Positions 17,050-26,592 are shown, counted from the first letter of the stretch. The stretch: DNA of 64,000 nucleotides from an uncultured Aeriscardovia sp. (GCA_903789535.1 CAIFES010000006.1:1-64000); one strand, 5' to 3'. Program-made: numbers and translations. The notes: generated from the letters alone by a model not told the origin.

Positions 17050-19092
17050 ATGTCACAACCCGTCCAGACGGCTCGTACGTCGCAGCAGCGGCAGAAGTCC
17101 TCGCTTCTAGCGGAGTTCTGCAAGGAGAACATCGCCCTCTTCGTCACGATCGGCGTCGGCATCATCGCCGGCATCCTGTGGAATCTCGGCAAAGTCCCGA
17201 ACATCATCGCCATCGTCCTCATCGTGGCGATGACGCTCTATTCCATTTATGACGATGTGAAGGCCATCATCGCCGACCTCAAGGCAGGGCATGTGGGCGC
17301 CGATGTGCTCGCCGTCATCTCGCTTGTCGCCGCGCTCGGCGTGCAGCAGTTCTGGGCCGCCTGGGTGGTTGACCTCATGGTCTTCTCCGGCGCCGCCATC
17401 GAGAGCTATGCGGACAGCCGCGCCAAGCGCAACCTCACCCTCCTGCTCGACGCCGCGCCGAGCGAGGCGCACGTCATCACCACGAGCGACCCCACGCATG
17501 ATGCACGCCAGTGGAAGACCGTGCCCGTGGAGCAGGTCGCCGTCGGCGATCATCTGCTCGTGCGCCCGGGCGAGACCGTGCCGGTCGACGGCGTGCTCGA
17601 GTCCGAGACCGCCACGCTCGATCTGTCGATGATCAACGGCGAGCCGCTGCCGCGCGATATGGAGAACGGTGAGAAGGTGGTCTCCGGCGCCATCAACGGC
17701 TCGGCGGCCATGCGCATGCGCGCCACCGCGCGCTCGGGCGACTCGCAATACCAGAAGATCCTCGACCTCGTGCGCTCCGCCGAGACCTCCCGCGCCACCG
17801 TGGTGCGCTCGGCCGACATCCTCGCCGTGCCGTTCACCATCATCTCCTTGACGATCGGCATCGTCGCCTGGATCTGCACCGCCTCGACGATGGGCTTCGC
17901 CGAGGGCGCGCTGCGCTTCACACAGGTGCTCGTGCTCGCCACCCCGTGCCCGCTGCTCATCGCCGCACCTGTGGCCTACATGGGTGGCACCGGACGCCTG
18001 GCCCACGCGGGCATCATCATCAAGACGCAGGACGTGCTCGAGAACCTCGGCCGCGTGACGCACATCTTCTTCGACAAGACCGGTACTCTGACCGACAAGC
18101 GCCCGGACGTCTCGCGCGTGGACACCGTGGCCGGCTCCCCATGGACGGGCGCACAGGTGCTCGCCTTCGCCGGCCCGCTGGAGAAATACTCCGTGCACAT
18201 CCTCGCCCACGGCATCGTGAAGGCCTCGCGCGAGACGGCAAAGAAGGACCAGCTCGCCGCACCGGAGATCCACTCCGTGCGCGAGGACCCGGGCAACGGC
18301 GTCGAGGGCAGCGTCAACGGGCACCTCGTGCGCGTCGGCCGCCACAGCTTCGTCCTCGGCACGGCCGACGAGGCCGACCGGGCCTCGCAGGACGCGCTGC
18401 TCGCCGGTCTGCCGGCCCTCGCCCCCAACGAGATGCACACGTACGTCTCCGTGGACGGCAAGGCCGCCGGCCGCATCGTGCTGGAGGACTTCGCCCGCAC
18501 CAATGCGGCCGAGTCGATCGACGAGCTCAAGAAGATGGGCATCACGCGCCTGACCATGCTCACCGGCGACAAACAGGCCTCTGCCGACGCGGTCGCCCGC
18601 CAGATCGGCATCACCGATGTGCGCGCCGAGCTGCTGCCGCAGGAGAAGGTGGACGCCGTGGCGGCCGCCCACAACGAGCCCGCACCGAAGATGGCCGGTA
18701 TTGTCCGGCTCATGCGTCGCCTGGCGGGAATCAAGGAGGAGCATGCCGTGACGATGATGGTGGGCGACGGCGTCAACGACGCCCCCACGCTCGCCTCGGC
18801 CGATATCGGCATCGCCATGACCGACGGCTCGACCACCGCCGCCTCCGAGTCCGCGCAGGTGGTGATCATGAACGACGACATCGCCATGGTCCCGCAGGCC
18901 GTGCGCATCTCGCGCCAGACGAAGCGCACGATGCTGCAGGCCACCACCACCGGTCTGAGCCTGGCGATCATCCTCATGGTGTTCGCCGCGTTCAACTTCA
19001 TCCCGGTGGTCATCGGCGCCATCCTGCAGGAGTTCGTCGATGTCGTCTCCATCCTGTGGGGTCTGACCGCCCTGTTCGATAAGAAAAAGTAA
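17050..19092 (+). CDS. P1B-type heavy-metal-translocating ATPase
   Basis: This 680-residue metal-transporting P-type ATPase has all catalytic motifs: phosphorylation site FFDKTGTLTD, TGDK, and hinge MMVGDGVNDAPT. The membrane metal-binding motif is TPCPLL rather than CPC, SPC or CPH, and there is no N-terminal CxxC heavy-metal-associated domain. The nucleotide-domain motif usually written SEHPL reads SVHIL. The ion therefore cannot be predicted confidently. It is an integral membrane protein, most likely an exporter of a transition metal. The ATG at 17050 (MSQPVQ) is preferred over 17023, whose AAGGA touches the start codon; the spacing at 17050 is also imperfect. It is monocistronic with a strong terminator. 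Confidence 0.88.
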   Translation: MSQPVQTARTSQQRQKSSLLAEFCKENIALFVTIGVGIIAGILWNLGKVPNIIAIVLIVAMTLYSIYDDVKAIIADLKAGHVGADVLAVISLVAALGVQQFWAAWVVDLMVFSGAAIESYADSRAKRNLTLLLDAAPSEAHVITTSDPTHDARQWKTVPVEQVAVGDHLLVRPGETVPVDGVLESETATLDLSMINGEPLPRDMENGEKVVSGAINGSAAMRMRATARSGDSQYQKILDLVRSAETSRATVVRSADILAVPFTIISLTIGIVAWICTASTMGFAEGALRFTQVLVLATPCPLLIAAPVAYMGGTGRLAHAGIIIKTQDVLENLGRVTHIFFDKTGTLTDKRPDVSRVDTVAGSPWTGAQVLAFAGPLEKYSVHILAHGIVKASRETAKKDQLAAPEIHSVREDPGNGVEGSVNGHLVRVGRHSFVLGTADEADRASQDALLAGLPALAPNEMHTYVSVDGKAAGRIVLEDFARTNAAESIDELKKMGITRLTMLTGDKQASADAVARQIGITDVRAELLPQEKVDAVAAAHNEPAPKMAGIVRLMRRLAGIKEEHAVTMMVGDGVNDAPTLASADIGIAMTDGSTTAASESAQVVIMNDDIAMVPQAVRISRQTKRTMLQATTTGLSLAIILMVFAAFNFIPVVIGAILQEFVDVVSILWGLTALFDKKK

Positions 19093-19105
19093 GGCGACAA
19101 AAGAA

Positions 19106-19176
19106 GTCTGACAATCCCGGTTTTGCTGTCAGACGTACAGACGCCCGTCCGGATATCCTTCCGGACGGGCGTTTGT
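19106..19176. terminator. Double hairpin terminator between ATPase and HD gene
   Basis: A first hairpin (GTCTGACA with TGTCAGAC, 19106-19134) is followed by a 12-bp stem (ACGCCCGTCCGG with CCGGACGGGCGT, 8-nt loop) and TTTG. It separates convergent genes and is probably bidirectional. Confidence 0.85.
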
Positions 19177-19210
19177 GTCTGCAGCACTATCCAAACTGAT
19201 AGACCAGCGC

Positions 19211-19984
19211 TTATTTTCTGATCGCCATGCCGTACTCGCCGGCTAGGCCCTCCAACCTGGGGGCGCCGTAGCGGGCGGCGAGCAGACGGAACCGCTCGGC
19301 ATTGGACTGGCCGAACCGCGCCGCCGAGCGGTAGGCCACCGGCAGCGAGACGAAGTCCGGCGGGTCGGACTTGGTGTGGAACTTGTCGGCGAACATCACC
19401 AGCTCCTGCTCGATGGTGCGCGGCAGATAGTCGTCCGGCGGCAGCGGCAGCCGCTGGGCGACCACCTCGCTGCGCGTGATGCCCACACCCGTATGGTTGC
19501 GGGCGAATTCGGCGATCTCCAGCCCGCAGCGCTCCTCCAGCAGGCAGAGATAGCCCTCCAGCCCGTGGAAGATATAGCGATGACGGTCGAACGTGCGCCC
19601 GTCGGGCAGGAAGATGCGGTAGACGCCGATGTCATGCACGAGGGCGCCCACCGCCACGAGCTGCAGATCAGGCAGCGCCCCGTTCCACGGACGCGGCACG
19701 GGGACGGCCGTCCCCGGCTCCGTCTGCCGGGCCTGACGCAGATGCTCGCCCAGCCCCACCGCGATGCGCGCCACAATCTGGCAGTGCGTCCACAACTTGT
19801 CGAACGCGAAATCGCTCGGCGCGAGCGCGCGGTGCAGTTTCTCCAGCCGCTCGAAACTGAACGGCTCGCCCTGCGGGTCGCGCACGTGGTCGAACACGCC
19901 CCGGATCCTCTCCGGCGGCGCCGGGGCGACCATCACCGTGCCGGCCAGGCCGTCCGGATCCTCTTCTGACAAAAATTTCTGCAT
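19211..19984 (-). CDS. HD-domain metal-dependent phosphohydrolase
   Basis: This 257-residue cytosolic HD-superfamily protein has the first metal His in WTHCQIVARIA, the HD doublet in ALVHDIGVYRIF, then YIFHGLEGY and FADKFHTKSDP, the usual spacing of HD hydrolases. These enzymes cleave phosphoesters of nucleotides or similar molecules; the substrate is unknown. The track extends to 20110 through a Cys/Trp/Arg-rich leader. The ATG at 19984 (MQKFLSEEDPDG) gives a normal N-terminus, although no clear ribosome binding site precedes it. It is divergent from zwf, sharing a roughly 200-nt promoter region. Confidence 0.8.
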   Translation of the reverse strand: MQKFLSEEDPDGLAGTVMVAPAPPERIRGVFDHVRDPQGEPFSFERLEKLHRALAPSDFAFDKLWTHCQIVARIAVGLGEHLRQARQTEPGTAVPVPRPWNGALPDLQLVAVGALVHDIGVYRIFLPDGRTFDRHRYIFHGLEGYLCLLEERCGLEIAEFARNHTGVGITRSEVVAQRLPLPPDDYLPRTIEQELVMFADKFHTKSDPPDFVSLPVAYRSAARFGQSNAERFRLLAARYGAPRLEGLAGEYGMAIRK

Positions 19985-20185
19985 ATTTTCGATTCTAAGC
20001 GGGCAGAATAAGCACATCGGCCAGAAAAACCAGACGCCGTAAAATCTGAGAAGAAGCGTCCTTCGCAGGACGGATCGTGCCGATCGTGCCCCTGGTGGGC
20101 ATCCGCCCACCCTGCGGCGACGGGACGCGCAGACATGATGCAGGAAACTGCGATCACAGAATCATCCGCACAGAAAGAGGCTTGT

Positions 20186-21724
20186 ATGGCGCAGAACCCG
20201 GACGCATGGGCCAATCCCCTGCGCGACGCGGAGGATCTCCGTCTGCCGAGGATCGCCGGGCCGTGCTCGGTCGTCATCTTCGGCGTGACCGGCGACCTCG
20301 CGCGCAAGAAACTGCTGCCGGCCATCTACGATCTGGCCAACCGCGGCCTCCTGCCGCCCCAGTTCGGCCTGACCGGTTTTGGACGGCGCGAGTGGAGCAA
20401 CGAGTATTTCGCCGACTGGGTCCGGCAGCATGTGAAGGAAAACTGCCGCACACCATTCCGCGAGTCCACCTGGCAGCAGCTGGCCGGCGGGATCCGTTTC
20501 GTCAACGGCACGTTCGACGACCCGGACGCCTTCCTGCGTCTGTCGCAGACGGTGCAGGAGCTGGATGCCACGCGCAACACGCACGGCAACCACGCGTTCT
20601 ACCTGTCCGTGCCGCCGTGGGCGTTCCCCATCGTGGCCGAGCAGCTGGCGAAGTCCGGCCTGTCGCATTCGCAGGGCGACGCCTGGCGGCGCGTGATCAT
20701 CGAGAAACCGTTCGGCCATGACCTTGCCTCCGCCAAGGAGCTCGACCGCGTCATCTCCTCGGTCTTCTCGCCCGACTCGGTCTTCCGCATCGACCACTAT
20801 CTGGGCAAGGAGACGGTGCAGAACCTTCTGGCGATGCGCTTTTCCAACATGCTCTTCGAGCCGATCTGGAACAACCATTACGTCGACCACGTCCAGATCA
20901 CGATGGCCGAGGATATCGGCATCGGCTCGCGTGCCGGCTATTACGACGGCATCGGCGCCGCACGCGATGTGATCCAGAACCATCTGCTCCAGCTCATGGC
21001 CGTGACCGCCATGGACGAGCCGGTCGATTTCTCCGCCCGCAACATCCACTACGAGAAGGCCAAGGTCCTCTCCGCCGTCCGGCTGCCCAAGGACCTGGCC
21101 GCCCACACCGCGCGCGGCCAGTATGCCGAGGGCTGGCAGGGCCAGGAGCATGTGCCCGGCTACCTGCAGGAGCGCGGCATCAGCCCGGATTCGACCACCG
21201 AGACGTATGCGGCCATCAAGCTGTGGATCGACAACTGGCGCTGGGCGGGCGTGCCGTTCTATCTGCGCACCGGCAAGCGCCTGGGCAAGCGCGTCACCGA
21301 GATCGCCGTCGTGTTCAAGTCTGCGCCGCACCAGCCGTTCCCCGCCAACGCGGTGCAGGAGCACGGCCCGAACGAGATCGTCTTCCGCATCCAGCCGAAC
21401 GAGGGCATCACCCTGCGCTTCGGTTCCAAGGTCCCCGGCTCCACCATGGAGGTGCGGGACGTGAATATGGACTTCAGCTATGGCAGCTCGTTCACCGAGT
21501 CGAGCCCGGAGGCGTACGAGCGCCTCATCCTCGACGTGCTGCTCGGCGAGCCGCCGCTCTTCCCCACCACGCAGGAGGTCAATCTCTCGTGGAAGATCCT
21601 CGACCCGATCGAGAAGTTCTGGTCCACGCAGGGCCAGCCCGAGCAGTACGAGTCCGGCACCTGGGGTCCGGACTGCACTGACAAAATGATGGCGAACGAC
21701 CATCGCGCCTGGAGGCTGCCATGA
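20186..21724 (+). CDS. zwf: Glucose-6-phosphate 1-dehydrogenase
   Basis: This 512-residue enzyme oxidises glucose 6-phosphate to 6-phosphogluconolactone, the NADPH-generating entry to the oxidative pentose phosphate pathway. The coenzyme motif is FGVTGDLARKKLLPA, the substrate-binding/active-site motif RIDHYLGKE is present, and IEKPFGHD precedes it. The ATG at 20186 (MAQNPDAW, preceded by AGAGG) is preferred to the track start at 20135. The stop overlaps the opcA ATG by 4 nt (ATGA), so zwf, opcA and pgl form a tight operon. Confidence 0.97.
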   Translation: MAQNPDAWANPLRDAEDLRLPRIAGPCSVVIFGVTGDLARKKLLPAIYDLANRGLLPPQFGLTGFGRREWSNEYFADWVRQHVKENCRTPFRESTWQQLAGGIRFVNGTFDDPDAFLRLSQTVQELDATRNTHGNHAFYLSVPPWAFPIVAEQLAKSGLSHSQGDAWRRVIIEKPFGHDLASAKELDRVISSVFSPDSVFRIDHYLGKETVQNLLAMRFSNMLFEPIWNNHYVDHVQITMAEDIGIGSRAGYYDGIGAARDVIQNHLLQLMAVTAMDEPVDFSARNIHYEKAKVLSAVRLPKDLAAHTARGQYAEGWQGQEHVPGYLQERGISPDSTTETYAAIKLWIDNWRWAGVPFYLRTGKRLGKRVTEIAVVFKSAPHQPFPANAVQEHGPNEIVFRIQPNEGITLRFGSKVPGSTMEVRDVNMDFSYGSSFTESSPEAYERLILDVLLGEPPLFPTTQEVNLSWKILDPIEKFWSTQGQPEQYESGTWGPDCTDKMMANDHRAWRLP

Positions 21725-22965
21725 TCCTCACACTCAACGACACATCGACGAAGCAGATTGCCGATCAGCTCGAATCCATGCACATCCGCCGAGGCGAGGA
21801 CGCGCAGGGCCGCGTGCTCACCCTGCTCATCAGCTGCCGGCAGGAGGATCTGGAGCCGGCGCTCAAGGCCGCCAACGCGGCGAGCTGGGAGCACCCGTGC
21901 CGTGTGATCGCCATCGTTCCCGGCTCACCGCGCCTTGTGACACAGCCGGCCGATGACGGCGGTCCCGACAATGGCACCGCGGACGGGCCCGCCGACTCCG
22001 ACGCACAGGTGAAGGTGGTCGGCCCGGTGGCTTCGAACGGCCTGGAGACCGTGGAGGTCGCCGGCGACAAGCCGATCACCGCCTTCCGCCAGGATTCGCG
22101 CCTCGACGCAGAAATCAGGTTCGGTGCCGACGCGGGCGCGAGCGAGATCATTGTCCTGCGTCCCAGCGGCGAGCTCGTCTCGCATCTCGACACGCTCGTC
22201 ATCCCGCTGATGGTGGCCGACACGCCGGTCGTCGTCTGGTGGCCGGGCGTGCCACCGACCAATCCATCGAAGGACCCGCTCGGCAGGCTTGCGACCGTGC
22301 GCATCACCGACGCGGCCAACACGCCGGACCCGGCGGGCACGTTCGCGCGTCTGAGCCAGCACGACACCCCGCAGGATGTGGATCTCTCATGGACACATCT
22401 GACGCTGTGGCGCGCCCAGCTCGCCTCCATGCTCGACCAGAGCCCGCATTCGCGCATCCGCTCCGCACAGATCACCGGGCAGAACGGCAACCTCTCCGTG
22501 CTGCTGCTCGCCGGCTGGATCAACGTGCAGGCGCATGTGCCGGTGCGCATCGTGTGGAACTCGCGCGCCGAGGGCATCCAGCAGGTCAGCCTGCAGTGCG
22601 ATGACGGCGATTACGTGATCGACCGGTGCAGCTGCGCGTCCCCGCAGGGCGCGGCGCAGCAGGACGCCGACACGTCGGGCACAGCGGAATCGGGCGCATC
22701 AGAAGGCACGTCGAAATCGGGCACGTCAGAGCCAGGCAGGTCGGAATCCGGCGCAGCGCACCCGGGCGATTCCGCCGATCCGACGGGCGAGCAGGCGTGG
22801 GTCACCACCCCCGGCTCCCCCAAGCCGCAGATGGTCTCGCTCCCCCACCGCACCCGCACCGAGTGCCTCGGCGAGGAACTGGGCCGCCTCTACCCCGACA
22901 AGGTGTGGGCGCGCGTGGTCCAGTCGGATCTGAGCTTCGAACAGAGCTACGCGGAGGAGGACTGA
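21721..22965 (+). CDS. opcA: Glucose-6-phosphate dehydrogenase assembly protein OpcA
   Basis: This 414-residue protein has the OpcA pattern: HPCRVIAIVPGS near residue 60, LDAEIRFGADAGASEIIVLRP, TPVVVWWPGVPP and DPLGRLATVRITDA. OpcA is required for assembly or activity of G6PDH in actinobacteria and cyanobacteria, which fits its place directly behind zwf. A Ser/Gly/Glu-rich low-complexity insert at about 320-360 (SGTAESGASEGTSKSG and following) is outside the family core. It overlaps zwf at its start and pgl at its end (TGATG). Confidence 0.93.
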   Translation: MILTLNDTSTKQIADQLESMHIRRGEDAQGRVLTLLISCRQEDLEPALKAANAASWEHPCRVIAIVPGSPRLVTQPADDGGPDNGTADGPADSDAQVKVVGPVASNGLETVEVAGDKPITAFRQDSRLDAEIRFGADAGASEIIVLRPSGELVSHLDTLVIPLMVADTPVVVWWPGVPPTNPSKDPLGRLATVRITDAANTPDPAGTFARLSQHDTPQDVDLSWTHLTLWRAQLASMLDQSPHSRIRSAQITGQNGNLSVLLLAGWINVQAHVPVRIVWNSRAEGIQQVSLQCDDGDYVIDRCSCASPQGAAQQDADTSGTAESGASEGTSKSGTSEPGRSESGAAHPGDSADPTGEQAWVTTPGSPKPQMVSLPHRTRTECLGEELGRLYPDKVWARVVQSDLSFEQSYAEED

Positions 22966-23816
22966 TGGCGGATCAGGCAGAACAGCGTGCACGCGGTCTG
23001 GCCCCGCGCACGATCGTGCGTTATGCCGACGAGCGCGGTGTGGTGGAGGCCGCCAGCACCCGTCTGCTGCTGCGTGTCATCGACCTGCTCTCCGACGGCC
23101 GGCGGCGGGTGGATCTGGCTGTGACGGGCGGCAGCGATGGCATCGAGATGCTCCGGCTCACCGGGATCAATCCCCTTGCCGCCTCCGTCGACTGGAAACG
23201 CGTGCACTTCTGGTGGGGTGACGAGCGTTTCGTACCGGCCGACGACCCGGATCGCAACGCCCTGCAGGCGCGTCAGGCGCTCCTCAGCCGTCTCATGGCC
23301 GATTTCGGGCTGCCGGAGGACAACATCCACGAGATGCCCGCCGATACCCGCGATTTCGTCGCCCGTCAGGATGCCTCCGACGAGGAGGACGAGCAGGCCG
23401 TTCGCTCGGCGGCGGCTGCCTATCAGCATGAGATGGTCACACAGATGGGCGATCACCCCGCGTTCGACATCGCCTGGTTCGGCATGGGGCCGGACGGCCA
23501 TTTCGCCTCGCTCATGCCCGGTCTGCCCGGCATCCGTCTTGACGACCCGAACATGCTCACGTGCGGCGTGACGCACTCGCCCAAGCTGCCGCCGCTGCGC
23601 GTCTCGCTCACCGTTCCGGCCATCCAGTCCTCGCATGAGGTGTGGGTGATCGCCTCGGGCGAGCGCAAGCGCGAGGCACTGGCCAAGGCGCTCGGTGCGC
23701 CCGGCACGCCGGCGGATGGTGGGGATTTCGATGATCCCGATGTGCCGGTGACATTTGCCGCCGGCCGCGAGCGCACGCTGTGGATGGTGGACACCGTCGC
23801 CGCGCCGATTGCGTGA
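22965..23816 (+). CDS. pgl: 6-phosphogluconolactonase
   Basis: This 283-residue DevB-type lactonase hydrolyses 6-phosphogluconolactone, the second oxidative pentose phosphate step. It shows LAVTGGSDGIEML, VHFWWGDERFVP (the conserved GDER motif), FDIAWFGMGPDGHFASLMPG and the C-terminal segment ALAKAL. The track frame begins inside opcA (22626); the ATG at 22965, overlapping the opcA stop as TGATG, is the true start. There is no intrinsic terminator on the plus strand immediately after it. Confidence 0.95.
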   Translation: MADQAEQRARGLAPRTIVRYADERGVVEAASTRLLLRVIDLLSDGRRRVDLAVTGGSDGIEMLRLTGINPLAASVDWKRVHFWWGDERFVPADDPDRNALQARQALLSRLMADFGLPEDNIHEMPADTRDFVARQDASDEEDEQAVRSAAAAYQHEMVTQMGDHPAFDIAWFGMGPDGHFASLMPGLPGIRLDDPNMLTCGVTHSPKLPPLRVSLTVPAIQSSHEVWVIASGERKREALAKALGAPGTPADGGDFDDPDVPVTFAAGRERTLWMVDTVAAPIA

Positions 23817-23925
23817 GCGGCGCCATTCTGTGTGAACGAGCCGCGCCGTTTGCATAAGCCGCACTGTTTGCGTGGCCAGCGCTGCTCAAACGAGCCGCGC
23901 TGGCCGCCCACCCACTCCTCTCCCA
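23817..23925. repeat. Degenerate short tandem repeats after pgl
   Basis: Units such as CGAGCCGCGCCGTTTGCATAA, AAGCCGCACTGTTTGCGTGG and CGAGCCGCGCTGG recur with decay behind the pgl stop. No ORF or hairpin terminator is evident. Confidence 0.4.
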
Positions 23926-23978
23926 CAACCAGAAGAGCTGCAACAGCGCTGACTTCCCATCCCTCTCCCTACAACCCA

Positions 23979-24102
23979 AAAGCCCCGGTCAGGTTGGTGA
24001 CCGGGGCTGGGAGAGAAGGAGAAGGGAAAGTTTCAATTATCAGTCTGTCTGGGCTGCGGCACCCGTTTCGACCCGTCTGCGGGATATCTCCCGTTTGCTG
24101 AC
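23979..24102 (-). ncRNA. Putative small RNA, family copy C
   Basis: On the minus strand a TATATA -10 (24109-24114) is preceded by GGATCCGCCAAG about 10 nt upstream of it and followed by a predicted transcript of about 124 nt. The transcript contains GAUAAUUGAA, then the pyrimidine tract CCCUUCUCCUUCUCUCCC, then a strong terminator (AGCCCCGGTCA with TGACCGGGGCT, then TTTT). Copies A, B and D share this order. The next DNA downstream is antisense to the pgl 3' end, so copy C has no gene to regulate in cis, which favours a standalone RNA. Transcription is inferred, not shown. Confidence 0.6.
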
Positions 24103-24310
24103 ATCTTCTATATAAGCCGACGTCGCTTGGCGGATCCTGCCGCGCCACTTCCTATTATCTGTACCTTTGCTGGGAGTTATCTGGGAACCGGACAGTGCCG
24201 CTTCGTCGATACACAGCGTCATCTTTCCCGGTCAGCCCATCTGCCGGGTTTCTCCTGCTTCCTGTTCGGCGTCGTCTCATCCGCGGGTGGCCGTTACCCG
24301 CGGATGGCCG

Positions 24311-25015
24311 TCACCCGCGGATGGTGAGATACTCGTCGACCGGCATACGTCGCATATGCACGTCGTTGATCCGCGCGTCAGTGGCATGGCCGATGCCCAT
24401 CCCCATGACCAGCAGTTCATCATTGGGGATCCCCAGCACCGGCTTGACCTCCTCCGGATACCGGATGAACTCATAGGCGACAATCGAGTCATAGCCGAGG
24501 TTCTTCGCCGCGAGCGCCAGCGTCTGCTCGAATGCGCCGAGATCAAGCAGACTCCATGGCGCCAGCTGCTGGAGCGTGAGATAGACGAAAGTGCCTGCGT
24601 TGAACAGACGCCCGTTTGACAATGCCATCGCCGAAAAAGAATCGACCTGTGCGAGCGCATCGGCGCCCATACGCGCCTTCTCGCGCGAACCCAGGGCGGC
24701 ACGGGCGCTGTATGAGCCGATCTGCGTGCCGAAACCGTCCATATTTCTGCGCGCCTGTGGGCCATAGTCCATCCGGTGGAACACCGGCACATCGGCATGC
24801 CCGCTCTTTCCCGCCATATCAGCTTTCTCGTGGGCGATACGGATTTTCTCCGCCACATCCCCTCTGGCCACATAGACGCGCCACGGCTGCTCGTTGGCCG
24901 AACTCGGCGCGAGTCCCGCCTCCTCGACGATGGCGCGGATGTCCTTCTCCGGCACCGGCCTGCCGTCGAAATCGCGGACGGAATGCCTGCCACGCACCAC
25001 CTGATCGAAATCCAT
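24311..25015 (-). CDS. Nitroreductase-family FMN oxidoreductase, paralogue 1
   Basis: This 234-residue nitroreductase-fold protein begins with MDFDQVVRGRHSVRDFDGRPV, in which the RHSVRDF arginines bind FMN phosphate, followed by EEAGLAPSSANEQPWRVYV. The C-terminal part has LGAFEQTLALAAKNLGYDS and GMGIGHATDARIND. It should reduce quinones, nitro compounds or flavins with NAD(P)H in the cytosol; the physiological substrate is unknown. AAGGAGT precedes the ATG at 25015, so the track extension to 25153 is discarded. It is about 70% similar by eye to paralogue 2 at 25723-26526, but lacks its insert and keeps SSANEQPW where paralogue 2 has SWGDTQPW. Both genes lie between putative sRNAs. Confidence 0.88.
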   Translation of the reverse strand: MDFDQVVRGRHSVRDFDGRPVPEKDIRAIVEEAGLAPSSANEQPWRVYVARGDVAEKIRIAHEKADMAGKSGHADVPVFHRMDYGPQARRNMDGFGTQIGSYSARAALGSREKARMGADALAQVDSFSAMALSNGRLFNAGTFVYLTLQQLAPWSLLDLGAFEQTLALAAKNLGYDSIVAYEFIRYPEEVKPVLGIPNDELLVMGMGIGHATDARINDVHMRRMPVDEYLTIRG

Positions 25016-25321
25016 GAGTACTCCTTGTCGTCGTTCGAGGCCGTCGGTCTGCGTTTCCTGATTGGTAGTGTGATCCGCATCCACTGGTCTGTATCTGCTG
25101 ATCCTCGTCCGCTGATAGCCCGGCCACCATGCTGGCAGGCTGCTGGCTGTCACACGGGATTCTTATGACTACAAGTGTCACGCATAGATCGACCAGGCGT
25201 AATACCGTTTCTCGCATCGCTGAAGCGGGAATAATCAGGAACAGCGCTCACTGGGCGCATCAGAATCGCGACCGGTTGCCGTGATGGCACCGCGCCCGCT
25301 CGCGATGCTCCCTGACAACAA

Positions 25322-25452
25322 GAAAACCCCGGGCATTTCGCTCGGGGCATCTCGGATTTGAGGAGAGAAGGAAGGATTCAGTTATCGCGGACGGGGCGGA
25401 ATGGGTGTTCGTCTCGTCCCCGGCTTCCGGGCTGCGGTTCCTTTCGGCTGGT
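25322..25452 (-). ncRNA. Putative small RNA, family copy A
   Basis: The minus-strand -10 TATATA stands at 25459-25464 with CCGCCAAG upstream. The predicted transcript of about 131 nt carries CGAUAACUGAA, the pyrimidine tract CCUUCCUUCUCUCCUC and a terminator (CCCCGAGC with GCCCGGGG around GAAAT, then TTTTC). Copy A is almost identical to copy B over the transcribed part, while its upstream promoter region resembles copy C. The overlapping 73-aa ORF is open by chance and is not called a gene. It lies about 305 nt upstream of nitroreductase 1 on the same strand. Confidence 0.62.
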
Positions 25453-25722
25453 AGCTTCTATATAACCGTGGCTTCCTTGGCGGATTCTGTCGTGACAGTT
25501 CCGATAACCTGCGCCTTCGCTGGGAGTTTTCTGGGAACAGCAGACCCTTCCTGAACTTCTCATGCCACCCGTCCCACCTGTGCGCGGGTTTGTGCGCACA
25601 ACAGCCGGCGGCCTGTCTGCAGTCTATGGCACTTACGACGACCGAACCCTGCCGCACCCGCGACAGCCCGAACCTCGTCTCTGACTGCCTGCACAGATGT
25701 TCATCTATTGCATAGATGCCAT

Positions 25723-26526
25723 CTATTTACGGATGGTGAGGTACTCGTCGACCGGCATGCGGCGGGCATGCAAGCCGTTGATCGGCGCGTCCGTGGCATG
25801 GCCGACGGCCATGCCGATCACCAGCACCTCGTTGTCCGGGATGCCCAGAACCGGCCTGACCTCCTCCGGATAGCGGACAAGCTCGTAGGCGATCATTGTG
25901 TCATACCCGCGATTCTTCGCCGCCAGGGCGAGCGTCTGCTCGAACGCGCCGAGATCAAGCAGATTCCACTGGTTCATCTTCTGCTGGAGTGCGAGATAGA
26001 TGACGGTACCGGCATTGAACAGACGCGCATTGGTCAGGGCCATAGGCGCCGGATGCGCCGGACGGCCCGCCGCGGCCCCTGCCGCCGCGCTCTGGCCGTG
26101 TTCCTGCGCAGCAGAAAGATCAGGATGATCCGCTCGATCCGGTCCGACGGATTCTTTCTGCGCCTCGTCCTGCACACGCAGACGCGCCTTCTCCTGCGAA
26201 CCGCGGCCGGCGTCAGCCGCGAGGGCACGGGTCTGCACACCGAAGGCGGCCATATTGCGCTGCGGCTGCTCGCCCCACTCGGTGCGATGCGAGGTGGGCA
26301 CATCGGAATGACCGCGCACGCCTGCCGTATCCGCCTTCTCGTGGGCGGCACGAATCCGGTCCATCACCGCGCCTGTGGCCACATAGACACGCCACGGCTG
26401 CGTGTCGCCCCAGCTCGGCGCCAGGCCCGCCTCCTCGACGATGGCCCGGATATCCTTCTCAGGAACCGGTTCCCCGTCAAAATCACGGACGGAATGCCTG
26501 CCACGCACGACCTCATCAAAATCCAT
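25723..26526 (-). CDS. Nitroreductase-family FMN oxidoreductase, paralogue 2
   Basis: This 267-residue paralogue of the protein at 24311-25015 has the same FMN-binding start (RGRHSVRDFDGEPV), the same GLGAFEQ-type core (LDLGAFEQTLALAAKNRGYDT) and the same C-terminus (RRMPVDEYLTIRK). It carries an extra Ala/Gln/Pro-rich segment of about 30-35 residues around 150-185 (EAQKESVGPDRADHPDLSA onward) between the two halves of the fold. The ATG at 26526 has CAAGGAGCATTC upstream and replaces the track start at 26607. Copy B of the putative sRNA ends 67 nt upstream, so its terminator could also attenuate this gene. Confidence 0.88.
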   Translation of the reverse strand: MDFDEVVRGRHSVRDFDGEPVPEKDIRAIVEEAGLAPSWGDTQPWRVYVATGAVMDRIRAAHEKADTAGVRGHSDVPTSHRTEWGEQPQRNMAAFGVQTRALAADAGRGSQEKARLRVQDEAQKESVGPDRADHPDLSAAQEHGQSAAAGAAAGRPAHPAPMALTNARLFNAGTVIYLALQQKMNQWNLLDLGAFEQTLALAAKNRGYDTMIAYELVRYPEEVRPVLGIPDNEVLVIGMAVGHATDAPINGLHARRMPVDEYLTIRK

Positions 26527-26592
26527 GAATGCTCCTTGATATCGATATCGTGTCTGCGAATGTATCGTCTGCGGATGGTATCCCCACAACAA

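Noticed and set aside
25378-25599. Minus-strand ORF ending YIEATSRKEPQPGSR, with a similar ORF at 26651-26908
   Set aside because: The similarity follows from the duplicated sRNA DNA; copies C and D do not keep the peptide, the -10 box lies inside the ORF, and there is no ribosome binding site.
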